From Kappaphycus alvarezii (lineage: Eukaryota > Rhodophyta > Florideophyceae > Gigartinales > Solieriaceae), in assembly GCA_002205965.3 (NCBI GenBank), contig NADL03000653.1, positions 186,001 through 250,000 on the forward strand: a DNA stretch of 64,000 nucleotides. Direction: 5' to 3'. Positions within the stretch are counted from its first letter, which is position 1, and each line of letters begins with the position of its first letter. The notes below the pieces were generated by a model. It ran no database searches and was not told the origin of the DNA. It saw nothing but the letters and a program-made list of their open reading frames with translations. Position numbers and translations under genes: made by a program. Below are positions 11,706 to 23,559 of this stretch, one piece after another.

Positions 11706-12313
11706 TTAGTCCTCTACATCAGAGCCAAACAGTTCCCCCAAAATATCCATTCCACCCAGGCAGTCCACACAAATATCCTCGAACGGCTTAGAATTCTCCA
11801 TTGCCTCCTGTGAAATATCTGGGCCACTGAGGACGTCCCCATCCGGTTCCGGAGTCGGAACCACCTGGTCCATATTTTCTGGCCCCTTCCCCACGAATCT
11901 AGCACTTTCCATGTCTCCCCCCCCTCATCCTCCTCTTCCTCTTCTTCTCTTCTCTCTTCATCCTCGTCAGAAGAGTCAGAGATCACAATTACTCCCTCAG
12001 TCTCCCCTCCTTTCTCCATGGGAGCCCCCCCACCGTTATACACTAGTGGTTCCCACGGATCCACCCAGTCCTCCCCTTCATCCTCCTCATGCTCCTCTTC
12101 CTCTATCTCCTCTTCTCCCTCCTCCTCCTCCTCTGCCTCTTCTGCCTGCTCGAAGCAGTTAGGGCGGACCCACTCCCGAACGCGTTCCCGGTCCAAACGT
12201 CTACAGTAATCATCGTAGTCGGTTGGACCATTTGCCATCAGGGCCAAAGCGTTGAGTGGACGACGGCCTCGGGATGACTTGGTGATGGTGAGGGAAGGAC
12301 GGAGGTTGGTCAT
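11706..12313 (-). CDS. LTR-encoded acidic protein with SIM-like motif
   Basis: The ORF is wholly inside a solo LTR. ATG at 12313 starts a basic N-terminal region (TNLRP-LTITKSSRGR) and a conserved block PTDYDDYCRRLDRERV. A long Glu-rich stretch follows, then VIVISDSSDEDEE, which fits a SUMO-interaction motif (hydrophobic core followed by Ser/acidic residues). A run of eight C at about 11917-11924 shifts the frame. One more base there joins it to the C-terminal part, which ends CVDCLGGMDILGELFGSD. Total length is about 200 residues. A homologue with the same N-terminus, SIM and C-terminus lies at 41825-42450, and decayed traces lie in 26300-26700. Function is unknown; regulation of the element or host interaction is a guess. 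Confidence 0.75.
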
Positions 12314-12373
12314 GTTAATGGCTAAAAGAAGGGATGAGCCGATGGGGTAGTTGATGGCGGGGGTTGCCTCAAC

Positions 12374-12413
12374 GACGTCGACTTCGAAGTTTAAATACTG
12401 CGACGTCTTCGAA
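12374..12413 (-). promoter_or_regulatory. Promoter-like block of LTR-internal ORF
   Basis: A TATTTAAA box (12390-12397) about 80 bp before the ATG is flanked by GACGTC (12402-12407 and 12374-12379) and TTCGAA (12408-12413 and 12383-12388). The same arrangement of GACGTC, TATTTAAA, TTCGAA, GACGTC is kept at 41733-41766 in front of the homologous ORF, so it is probably functional. Confidence 0.6.
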
Positions 12414-12632
12414 AAGTATGTCGACCTTGGACGTGTACAGTAATGACATCTATTAATGACACTGTGTCTTAAAATAAAAAATCAACTCATGAATTTGCCA
12501 CACTCATCCAAATTAAAAATATCTTGCAAATTCAGGAACTGTAAAAAATATCTTGCAAATCCCGATACTGTATCCAAATTTGGTCCTCCTCTAGATTTTT
12601 TTTCGTGTGCAAATTTTGCGCACATCAAAGTT

Positions 12633-13323
12633 CTTAGCATGGAATCTCTGCCTTCAAATAAATATTTTTAGATTAGCGGAAAACGCTTTACGATCAGTAG
12701 GAACAGTCTATAATGATGTCAATATTAAAGATCGCAAAAAAACATCGAAACGTTTTTGATGCAAAGGGTTTCAAGATTTTTTACTAGATAAAATTGTCTA
12801 CTGTGGAATATGAAACGACGAGAACACAAAGGTTTATACAGGAAGTATTGGATCTTTATAATCCATGCCGACGCAAAAACCCATTCTGCGTCGCTTTTTA
12901 GTGACAGTGGGCAGTAATTAGCCTATTTTTAACGAATTGGTTCTAATTATCATCATATACATGAGCAGTGACCCTGTGCTCCACATGGTATACAAATTCA
13001 CGTACCGTAGTGCCCCATTTTTCATGTATGCAATAACACAAAACATATGGGAAGCTGTCGCTGGTTTTTTGGTATTTAGTCTACTCTGGGGTACCAAAAA
13101 GAATATTAAAGGATCAAAATGGTCGAATTTGATCAGAGATTTATCTATATCGTCAGGGGCTTGGAAGTTCAAGTAGATTGAACGGGCGTCCAGGCCTCCT
13201 CTGGTATTGTTATCGGGGAATCGTATAATGAATCTTTGAGAACGATACTTAGGAAAAGAAGAAGAAGAAATATTTTACTCTTTTTACTTATCTTGAGTGT
13301 ACACCGACTGACCGACTACTCAG
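12633..13323. other. AT-rich spacer, no gene recognised
   Basis: Mostly AT-rich DNA with short overlapping frames on both strands around 12918-13176 and no recognisable motif. A purine-rich GAAGAAGAAGAAA tract lies at about 13257-13270. Confidence 0.5.
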
Positions 13324-13865
13324 TTACGAGCTGACTGGATGGACCACATCTGTCACGTGCAGTGGGGCCCGCGATATGATGGCCATAGCCACTGACGACC
13401 ACGAAGTGCAACTGATACGCTGGTAGATGCGTGTGCGAATCGTAGCGTCCGAGGTGTGGCATTTCGTGGCTACACGTGGCACAAACTCTTCGATAAATAA
13501 TGCGATATCCGGAGAAGGGGCACCGAGGGAGTCGAAGACCAGAGGTTGGAATCGGAAACCTGGGTCCCGGGAGGGCAGAGAGGGGGGGATCAGGCGCCTT
13601 GACAGCTTGTGCTGTAGGTCCTGGATCTTGCGATGGTGCATGAGGGCGGCAGCCCCACCGGCGACTTGCGTCGCTTTGGTGATGGAGGTCTGCTTGAACG
13701 GAGACGTGACGGCGACGTCACATGCAATGGGTCGGTCTGGTAGGGCAGCTTCAGTGTCACGGGGGATATGCACGAGGAGAATGTCAGCGGGCCTGTAGTC
13801 CGTCCCGGGGAGGAGATTCTCAATCACTTCGCAAGGCCGAATGTCATTAAGGGCAAGGCGATGAT
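13324..13865 (-). pseudogene. Orphan endonuclease-like fragment of mobile-element origin
   Basis: The open frame begins after a stop without an obvious ATG and ends at 13324 (about 180 codons). The N-terminal part LNDIRPC--IENLLPG resembles the segment before the endonuclease-like tail of some non-LTR retroelement proteins. The core YRPADILLV...CDVAVTSPF followed by a downstream Lys-rich part fits a PD-(D/E)XK-like pattern, with Asp in RPAD, DVAV, and Lys in HHRKIQDL. FDSLG lies further on. It is GC-richer than the AT-rich DNA on either side. No RT domain is seen nearby, so it is a stray piece or a domesticated gene. Assignment is by pattern only. Confidence 0.45.
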
Positions 13866-15390
13866 ATTATCTGGTATTAGGTCAGTACTAAACTTTACAA
13901 AGTGAGTATAATCATCTGACTGAAAACTGAAAACTGTATGATAACAGATAATGGTAAATTAACTATCCATATCACTTTTATCGCTTACTTTTTGAGCAAT
14001 TAATAATATGAAAACAATTGAAAATACGGAAAATAGCTTGTCGTAATTTTTTTGTTTATTAATGCTCAAGTCGGTGCCCATATACGAAATTCAAAAATTT
14101 TATTGCCTATAATTGAGGGGAAATATTTACACCTAAACCAGTTCGAGCCGTCAGCTATCAACTCCAAAATATAGCATGTTCACTTCCAGGGTGGTCTACT
14201 TTTAATTAAAAAATAAATTAGTTTGACATAAGAATCTAATCTATCTCTCCTATATTTTAAGCTCTCGAAACTCAACTAAGCGAACAACTGATGTTCTATT
14301 CAAAATATTACATAATTGGTGTGAGGAACCGGAGATATTTTATGAAAATCATTTTGTTCTATTTTCATCCCCGATTTTGTTTAGAATAATTATATATCTC
14401 CTTTTTTATCGTCTAATCTGCTCTTTCTAAATTGATGACTATTTTTTTGCAACTCACATGCAATGCGAAAGGGCATAAATTGAACAATAGACGAAATAAT
14501 CTATAGCTCAACAGTGATTTTCGAAATTAGAAGTTTGCATCGTCACTGACCTAAGTATGTACTGGGAAGAATGGAATGCTATATTTTTGGTATGATGGGA
14601 AGATAAATTTTTAAAAATGCGTCCATCTAACTATTCATTTACTAGAGCCCCATAGGAGTAAGCTAGAACCCAGAGGGGAACCGGTGCGATACTTTTGCAG
14701 TCCGGACGAAAAACCTATAGCTGCAATCCACATTCGATCATGCACATACACTAATGCCCGATCTCATTACCTTCACACCTACCACCCTAACACAGATACA
14801 TGATATATAACGGTCCAACCATTCCAGAAAACCTTCAAAACATCAACCGCTAGCGTTGCAGTCACGAGAATCCTGAAATCCTTGACAGTACACAGGTCAC
14901 CGACTGGAGCACGCAACCTGTACCGAGCCGCCACCAAATAATATCGATAACATAGACAATTGGCACAATTCTGGACTCAATAAAGCTGTCATCTGAAACA
15001 AGAGATGTTGCAACGCAGTGATAGAATGAAACTGCGTGTCCCTGAGAACCCTCCAAAATCGCGTCCGCCACAGCAGAACATACAATTTTTCGCATCATAC
15101 TAGCACCATCTGGCGTAAAATGCATGGATCTGGACTATTCTTAAATCATACTTTCATAGCAACACATAAAGTATGAAATATCGTACCCAATTATAGCATG
15201 AAAGCCCTGGCGGCTCTACCGGTGTTATAAACACCGGCAGCGCTCAAGCCATATAGTTCCCAATCCTAACAGGTCTCATCCAGCAGCAGTCCCCTCACTT
15301 CTAGCGTTCCATATATAAACGCAAGCGCTGCACAAAAAATCTCATCCCCAAGGACTGTAGCAGACTGTTTCAGAAAATTTTCTGTTCTTC
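13866..15390. other. AT-rich spacer with a strong hairpin
   Basis: No gene is recognised. At 15219-15237 CCGGTGTT-ATA-AACACCGG forms a perfect 8-bp stem with a 3-nt loop. A TATA-like TATATAAAC lies at about 15312, about 75 bp before the ORF at 15391. Confidence 0.5.
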
Positions 15391-15732
15391 ATGCGACATC
15401 AAGTAGACTACACCTTTGTAGCGGTATCTACTGAAGATTTTCTTGTTGCTGCGACATCTCAAACTATCAAAGAGTGCGTACAATATATCATCGCAGACAG
15501 GTACAACTCCAAGCGGCTCTGGTTCCCAACTGTAACGACTACGCCCAGAAATCTCCTAAAATACCCTTCATGTACACAGTATCCTACCAGTACCGTTACC
15601 AAGGATTTAAAAATATACTCGGAAACCAATGCAAATTGTTCAATGTTCAATGTCCCCAGCCCTCAGAACAAAACACAAGATCATATCACTCTGTACCAAG
15701 CTAATAACATGCAGCCATCATGGCTATCCTGA
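15391..15732 (+). CDS. Hypothetical small ORF (113 codons)
   Basis: The frame starts with ATG at 15391, has a TATA-like box about 75 bp upstream and ends with TGA. The product has no motif I recognise, no signal peptide and no membrane segment. It is Thr/Ser/Asn-rich in its second half. A frame of this length can occur by chance, so it is reported only because of the promoter-like context. Transcript evidence would be needed to accept it. Confidence 0.18.
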   Translation: MRHQVDYTFVAVSTEDFLVAATSQTIKECVQYIIADRYNSKRLWFPTVTTTPRNLLKYPSCTQYPTSTVTKDLKIYSETNANCSMFNVPSPQNKTQDHITLYQANNMQPSWLS

Positions 15733-18700
15733 GTGGTACTCGAAACTTCTTGCGTCTCGTCAATTAGCGATTACTTAATGACTTCTAAACAATATGATTA
15801 ATAGAACTTTGACTTGAATTTATTTGAAGTCAGTCTCACTGACTTCTGGAATATAAGCCTTTACAACCACATAACTTGATAATTTTAGGGCTTTTTTTCC
15901 AGAATAACTTCAAATTCATTAATGCTTGCTATAACTAACCTCTGCAGTCGTTGCGTGTTTTTTCTATATAAAATCTAATCTGAATCTCCGGCCTGTGCAA
16001 AGAAGGCATCAATTAACAATTCAACCATCGATTAGCTTGTTTGCGTTCAGCTTCCCAGAATAAAGCACCATTTAAGCGGGCATAAACAACGTAATTTTCG
16101 AGATATCTACATCTCATTTCCAGAACTTGCCCCAAAGATTGATGTGAAGCAATAAAATGCCCATATATCTAAGTTGTGTACTAAGAAGCTCCCTTACTAG
16201 ATGGGAACACCCGAGCTGACCTCAGGGAAACTAACCACACCATACGCGCCAGCTTACAATGCTTAGAAGACTAAAACCAACTCGCCAAACATTTTGCAAC
16301 AACTGTACTTTAGCTGGCCATCTACAAGCCAACCGATCGCTACTGGAAAAACACAAAGAAATCGAAGCTTACATTAATTGCATCCGGCACCAAGGCTGAC
16401 TCTACTTCAGGCAAATAAAACAAACTAAATCATACATGGATGTAGAGTTTATGACATGTCAGACATCGAAGAGATTTATATCCGGCAACATCCATACAGT
16501 CGGACAGAGCACCGTACATTGACACGCACAGAATAAAATATTAGTGGCTTCCTCCATATGTTAGGCCTAATTCATCGCCGCTGCGAGTGCCACTGGATAC
16601 TCAGAGAGATAGGCGAGAGTAACCCCTCACCGTCAAAACTCTACGTCTAAAACTGCTCCACAGTACATATAGCAGCCCTCAAAGTCCGCACCGAAGGACA
16701 AAATGAAAAAGATATATGAAACAGTAACCTACCGCAGAAAGTCCCAGACAGAAACCTTAACACCGAAAAAATAGGGGAAGCAACCATAGCATAGCAACTC
16801 GCACCCAACATGGCCAATATCGGACTGTAATTAGGTCTTGCACATCGCGTTGAGGGTAGTTAGAGGCCAAAAGTCCAACATAATGCATCGTGCACACCCG
16901 AACACAGAGCCAACCAGAAGCGCATGATAAAACTTGGGAGCATAAGATGAAAACAACAGCAAGCAAATAAACCACACGCTTTTAGCAATTCAGAATGTCG
17001 CCGCAGCCAACTACAAGCATCCATTTAAAATATAAACCAATCATAGCCACTATGTACTCACGAGAAGATAGCCGGGTATTGAGTTGTAACATCCACGTCC
17101 CACCCTGAACTTGATACTTACTGCCCATATTAGGCTTGCTACATGTAAGGCTTTCTATTTGCTCTGCCCCGAAAGATTTTATTTTTTCACTACAACGTCT
17201 TCAAACTGTATATAAGTTACTTTATCGTATTGCAGTAGTGCTTGATTGACCATCTCAAATTTTGAATAATAGGACACTCGTTCAAATGTGCACAAACTTC
17301 CACGAGAGTCAAAGAATTTCGAAAGTACAGATATGAATTCTGGTTATGATTTACAGTTTATAAATGAAGCTGGAACATAAATCTTTGACTGGAAATCAAG
17401 TACGATTTCTGAAATGAAAAAAATGTGTGCCATTTATTTCAAATTATATTCATTGCGCCACCGCTAAAAGTTGCATGCCAAGATGATGCGGTCTCCGAAT
17501 TTTCTCAAAATGTATTTACAATTTTATTTTTCACCCGTTATATCGTATGTATAGCTCTCAAAACTCTTCCGACCATGCCACGTGGCCCTAAGACACACAA
17601 AAGCACCTTGAAAACACTTTATTTACCGACTATCTCCCTATTTTGAGCGTAGGGTGTGTTTATCATTCTCACCGTCGCTTCCGTTAACCAAGCTGAAGCC
17701 CTTGCTAGATTCTCAGATTCCCCAATAGCGATTTGACAGCGATAGGAAGAACGAGTCGGTTTCGTCAAAATTGGATGCCTTCAAGAACATAGGTACTGAC
17801 TTAATTTCCGAGGACATAAAGTGTCAACGCTATTTATTTTCGCTATATGACACAGACGTAGCTATTCAAGAACAAAACACTCCAGCAATCCACATTTAAG
17901 AAGAGAAGCCGTATTTTTACGGAAAGCACAGGTTGTACGGATTCAAAGTTGAGGTCGGAGTGCTCATCAATAGACTGGCTCTTGAAGCCATGGTATACTA
18001 TCCGATAGTTTGGCCGACATGGAAAATTCCAAACGAAAGTCCGGTTCCACAGGAAGACGCCGTGAAAGACGGATGCGGGGTTTGCCGCTATTTCTGAAAT
18101 CGGTTATTTGTCTGGTGAGTACCCGAGCCGCTGGGTTATTCCCACTGGTAAGGAGTACTATGGAACCGCGGGCCTGTTTAGTGCATTTTTTCTTAAAAGG
18201 ACCCCGACCCCAAGAAGGGAGATTGACTACCGAGGAGGAAGCCACTAATAGGAAAAAGTCGTCGGACTGAATTATAGTGGAGAACTGGTTCGGTAGCATG
18301 AATTTGTTGTAGAAGTTAATCTTTGGGAATTGAAGTTGGGGAGAGCACCGCCATGATTCATTCATTTGTGTGCCATACTAACAAAAGTTCATGTGAAGAT
18401 GCTCCCGCTCCGTGCAGAAGACGCTTTTCACGACCGCACGGTGAGAAATGGGCTTTCAGCTTAGGAACGAGCTCGGTGAGAAACGAAAAAAGAATCAAAA
18501 GCATTGCGGGAACAAGGGGTGCAGTTTCTATAATGCGTTTTAAGGGCAACTAAATACAGTAGAATATGCATTTAAACCAGCTAGAAAAGTAAACAGCTTC
18601 CCGCACACTCTATTTGGTTCTTTGCACCGATCTTCCCACAGAACTGTACATCGATCCCGTGCGTGCGGCACATCTGCCGAAATACCGCGGCAGTCCACTG

Positions 18701-19930
18701 TCTCTAGTACTTTATGCATTTCCTACAATGGATGCCGTAAGGATTGGCTGCTGAAGATACCATTCAGCGAGAACGGAGAGGTAAGGAGAATACTATAGGC
18801 CGGGCCCGCATTCAGGCGAACATTTCCTGAAATTGGCAAGTAATGGAGCTGCGGGGAAAGGATGAGGGGTTAATTTAGCGTATCAAAGGGTGTGGAAAGG
18901 GTGTCGGAGCTCAGGTGGAGGGTAGTTATGCTGGTGGTGAGGTATATATTTCTTGCACGCCAGTGCTATCAGAGCGCCCCACAGTCTTATCGAATTGTAC
19001 TAAATTTGCAAAAAATTGTGTACCGCAGCACGCAATTGCATGATATGTAAATACGTAGTTCTCGAGGAGTGAGAAAACTAACAATGCACTTGAATTTGAC
19101 ATACTGTGTATTGTGGGGGTGTTATTGTAGGCGTTGCTTAAGTTGCCCGCAGTTACTGTAGCCTCACCCTTTTTTATGCTCTCCGCCGCTGGTTAAAATG
19201 TGTGGGGCCAAGGTATACTGTGCACTAGGCCTCCACATAGTTCATTCTGTAGCGTGCAGCTCGAGCTTCGGGAACCCTAGACTAGTAACTATCCTTCAAA
19301 GCGTTGTCCTCTTATGAGGGCAAACCTCTTTATCATGCAGAAAATGTACAGTGACTAAAAAAAATTTTACGCCCATAAATATCTGGTAAATATATACTCT
19401 ACAACGTATAATTGCAGTAAAAAGGTGCTTACTGGCTTAGAATCTACACTACTTCGGCTAAATAATTCACCTGCAGGTACGCGATAGATAAAATGTGGCA
19501 AATTGGTTCCAAAATCGAAGATTGTCAAGTGGAATAAAATACTTCGTACCCTGACCAGCGATAAAATTATCTAAAAGTTTATTTTGGCAGAGCTTCATTA
19601 CTGTTGAGATTACCTCCTCTTCTGTAGGTATTTTACGCTTTCATGGACCTGAACAAAAAAAAGAGAGCTAAGAAATACGCTAACTTTTCTAAAATCGAGG
19701 TATTCCCGATGAAGTTTTATCTTAAACCGACATGAAGAGCCCTTTATTTAGAAGGAGGGGGTTTGAGGTCAAATGAGAGTTAGACCTGGGACCTGACAAG
19801 ATTTTACGATAGGAAACACAAATTCAAAGAAATTTAACTGGATTTTATTTATTTTTATTCCCTTCTAAGATCTTGGAACGGAGTATTTGTTCTCATGAAA
19901 CTCTAGAAAACAGTTCGTATGCGGCTGAAG
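15733..19930. other. Long intergenic stretch, no gene recognised
   Basis: Only short frames occur. Overlapping frames at about 17967-18365 (minus) and 18010-18270 (plus) have no recognisable domain and neither is preferred. No terminal repeats, RNA gene or transposon domain was found. Confidence 0.45.
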
Positions 19931-21887
19931 TTATAGAAGCAAACCAAAACTGCAGCACTGAAGGGTGCTCTTTCGCTTGCCTCCGAACGACAAACCTTTG
20001 CGATGGCGGTTAAAGCATTCACCCCGCTTCGAATGGCGAACTCGAATTGGAATATGTTGACGCGTCATAGATAATTCCAAATTTATAGAATTATTCATAG
20101 TCCTGACGTATCTCTCAGTATTTTTATTCCATTTCTCAGTTTTTGAATCACGTAAAACAGAGGTCCTACGTCGCAAAAGCCGACCATCTGGATTATCGCT
20201 ACTCTTATTAACCATGACCAGGCTCTACGCTAAAGCAACAGTAAATTAATTATAGCAATAAGACCATCACACGTATAGATTCGACAATAAGATGTAGCTG
20301 TTAGTGACATCCCCGTATAGAAGCCAAAAAACAGAGGTATACAAATCCGACGAAATTGGAGATGAGTGGTCTCGACTGACCGTAGCTGATCCGCGATTTA
20401 TAGACCTCCCAAATTAAAATTTTAGTCGTTGAATACCTATGGAATATGCAATCTATTTGTAGCTGCAGTCCCAAATACAGCGCGCAAACACGGCCCATTT
20501 GTAGATGACAATTTAGGTCGCCTATGTAAACACTCAACATTTTGGCTGGGTCCAACCTCACGGAAATTAGTAATCATTTGAGCCGGACTATTGTAAATCC
20601 AAGTGAGAGCAAGCACAGCGCCGTTATCACATAGTTCCGCACCCAATGGATTATAATCTCGTCTCACGATTTTCTTACCCCGTATTTCTAGGCATTTTGG
20701 AAATCAAGATGCGTTTGATCGCACAGTACCAACAGCGGCAATATCCGTTTCAAGCAGTAAAACAAATAGTTTTGGAGATGAAAATAGATTAGCCACATTA
20801 ATTGTGTACTGCACAACACTAGAGCACCCGTGGATGTATATGGGAAGTTCATCGGTTATATTTGCAACCAAAGCAGAGGAATGGGGTAGAACACCTTTGC
20901 AAGCCATGAATTACTTCTACTTGTTTCGATTCGAATGTGGAAACGCCCAGTGGATGTAACCAGAATCGTAAAGAGCCCAAATTTTTAACCCAGAGCCGAT
21001 AGGCTTCTTTCTCATCCGAACGGTTTCTTTTGAACAACCATAGTTCATGACCATCATTTCATCGGCATTGACATTGAACCTGGGAATCCAAAGTATTTTC
21101 GATCCCCACAACACAGTTTCAAAAAGAAGTTGCAATTTGTCAAACAAAAATTTAGTCCTATGATCACCGCGAGGGTTAGAGATATGTAGATATATCTTAA
21201 TATGTTAGAACTTCAGAAAATACATGCACTTCGTAATGGAATGGGCTGGAGCTTGGTTGTTCGGGACCCAATATTCTTCTACTCTTGGATATTTATAGAC
21301 CCCCATGTAGATGCAAATACAGATTAGGACACTCAGTTCTCTCGCGGTAATTTCTTGCCGTGGCCTCCCAGTTCCGGCTGATTCGAGATACGCATAGGCA
21401 TCAGTGGTATTAGCTATCGTTTCCAATGACTTCGTTTCTGCAATCAATTTGAAAATTCCAAGGGGTTTGAAGCTGAATCTGTTTCTGAGCGCCAGTATGT
21501 TCGGATTTCCCGAGGCAGTGGATAGAATTGAGTTCAGCTGAACAGGATGAAATGTGAAATTCGTTGGTGCAAATGAAACGGAGGGCAACGGGGATTTCGT
21601 ACATGCTGCTCTACTAGCTCGCATTCTTGCTGCAACAGCCGCTAGGCGGCGGGCAGTCGGCTTATCTAAATCTGAACCACTGTAATCCAAATGATCTATA
21701 TGCCCGTCGAATTAGTCTTCAATATCCTTGACCTGCACACATAGCTCTTCCACACCCTTATTGCACTCGATGGACTGATCTGAGCCGCATTACATCGAAA
21801 AAGCATGAATTTATTCTCTCGGTATGAAGTTGCTGGTTTTTGCATGGAGTAGTACGGCCCGGAACTAGCGTTTTGTTGTAGTTGCAT
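19931..21887 (-). pseudogene. piggyBac-like transposase (decayed)
   Basis: Pieces in several minus-strand frames line up in the order of a piggyBac (DDE_Tnp_1_7) transposase. The N-terminal helical domain has ITARELSVLICICIYMGV then PRVEEYW (about 21330-21270). The first catalytic Asp lies in NADEMMV, followed by RMRKKPIGSGLKIWALYDSGY (21080-20960). Next come IYIHGCSS and NLFSSPKLFVLL...VGTVRSN (20830-20710), then LALTWIYNSP and SSTNGPC (20610-20490), a GG--IADQLRS-like block near 20400, and a cysteine-poor remnant of the C-terminal zinc region (about 20020-19940). Multiple stops and frame changes make it inactive. TTAA duplications and terminal repeats were not located. Confidence 0.75.
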
Positions 21888-22512
21888 CAGGACATTTTTT
21901 CCGGTGCAACGGCAAACGTCGCCGGTTCATCCAAGACTGCCGATCTCCCATGGCTTTTATTTTGGGGTAAAAATTACGTAAGGAAGCCATTTCTCAGCTC
22001 AGAAAAGTCTCAAAGGACCCACTTATGAGATACATAAATTTATTTTTCTGGACCCACTTTATATGTTCAGGGTACAGACGAGGGGATAGTTTACCAAAGA
22101 ATAGACAGAAAAAGAATATTTTTGCTTAAAAAAACTAGCCCTGAACTTTGTCCTTATACGAGTAAAATTTTCCTTGTCGGGCGAGTTTGGTGTCGCAGGA
22201 ATAATAGCTGTCGCAATCTGATTGGACCGGTTTGCCCGTACATTATACAGTACTACTGTACACTGTACGGGTACTGTACGCGCGTAGAAACCCCGGACTG
22301 GCAGCCCCTACAAGAAGGCTGAAGTGCTACTGGAATCCAAAAAAATGGGAGGTTAGGTTCCGCATGGCCGCAGAGAGAGAGTAAACAGAACATAAGCATT
22401 TCACAGTAACACATTCAATGTAGACTACGAACATAAACGATTCCCCGAGACCATTCTTCTGACGTCGCGCACTTCCTTTTCGCGTACGAGAATGTAGTTA
22501 TGTGAGGTAAAA
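21888..22512. other. Spacer with TACTGTA cluster before E3
   Basis: No gene is seen. At 22238-22282 several overlapping copies of TACAGTAC/TACTGTAC occur within 45 bp. The 5' LTR and primer site of E3 would be expected here but could not be recognised. Confidence 0.4.
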
Positions 22513-23435
22513 ATGACGAGGAAAAGGCGCTCCAGCTCCGCTTCCACCTCGAGGGTGCAGCGTTTGAGCGTTGAAGGGGATTTTGTGAACAATGGATCGT
22601 TGACGGAGGAGGCGAAGTACTATTCGACCGTGAAGGCCAAGCTCATCGAGGAGTTTGGTAATACTCCGAAGGCGGCAGAAGAACTACAGAAGTATTTCAG
22701 CGCTAGGCTGGATCAGAGGACTTATCGGGCTCCCTGGTGCAGTTGGACGCTCTATATAAAAGAGCTGGATTCGATGATACCGCCTCGTTCGGCCTGCTTC
22801 GGAAAGCAGTGGCGGAAGGAAAATCAAGACATTGCAGAGAATGTGATGCTTCGAGCTCCTACGGACTACAATGGGCCCAATAAGGTAATCAAGTACTTCG
22901 TAAGTGGATAGAAGACATTCTACGGAGAAAAGAGTCAAGTAGCCGCATCGAGTTGAACGCCGAAGAAGATCCTCCAAAGGCCATATGCTCGTAATTCTCA
23001 GCACCTGGAAAACAAATGGATAAGTTGGACGACCAATTCGCTGAGCTATCATTATTCGTGAGAAAAAATTACACGGAACCAAGCCACCGGTGAAGACCTA
23101 AGCAGAGTATTTTTGCAGCTATTGCAACCAGAAGGCCATGGATGAGCGATTGCCCGCATAATCCGCATAGAGATACAAGTTGCTTGATTTGTCGGAGAAG
23201 AGGCCATTCGGAGGCAAAATTGCGGTCCAAGAACCCTCGTGGTGGTAATCAGCGTGGCGGAGTTGCTAGGACCTATTCTGCGCCTGGAGAAGAGTTGAAT
23301 ATGAAGAAGCCGAAGGATGATGAAAAGGTCGACGTTGTTCAGGAATCTCGCAAAAAGTACTTTTTGTCGCCGTGGAGAGAAGTGCGGACCACCGGTACTC
23401 CCGAAACAGAGGAGACAAAACGTGATGGATCTTGA
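22513..23435 (+). pseudogene. E3 Gag remnant
   Basis: From ATG 22513 there is a Ser/Arg-rich start, then a capsid-like helical region in several frames. A first CCHC knuckle CSYCNQK spans a frame break near 23135. A second, C-LI-C-RRRG-H-SEAK-L, has lost its last Cys. CPHNPHRDTSC between them matches the spacer in E1 and E4. Stops and shifts make it non-functional. Confidence 0.75.
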
Positions 23436-23559
23436 CGCCATCATGAACAAGGCCCCTAGTAATGTCCCGCCGATGATGGCCCCCGTCCTGAGGAAGAAGA
23501 ATAGGAGAGGGAACCGCAAGTCGAAGATCTTGTGTCGAACTCCGGTGGACTCCAGGATC

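Larger units (their letters stand above)
11253..12632 (-). mobile_element. Solo LTR, long form with internal ORF
   Basis: The LTR proper is 11258-12627 (1370 bp, TG...CA), flanked by the target duplication AAGTT at 11253-11257 and 12628-12632. Both ends align with the E1 LTR, but a cassette of about 0.7 kb with a promoter-like block and an ORF sits between them. With no internal region it arose by LTR-LTR recombination. The cassette lies upstream of the LTR's own TATA-like element, that is in the U3 part. Confidence 0.93.

Noticed and set aside
11911-12209. Plus-strand proline/serine-rich frames opposite the acidic ORF
   Set aside because: They are the complement of Glu/Asp codon runs (GAG, GAT read as CTC, ATC). 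The minus-strand frame has the conserved homologue at 41825.
17967-18365. 132-codon minus-strand frame and an 86-codon plus-strand frame over it
   Set aside because: No recognisable motif on either strand, no promoter-like context and no similar copy in the window; chance frames are likely.
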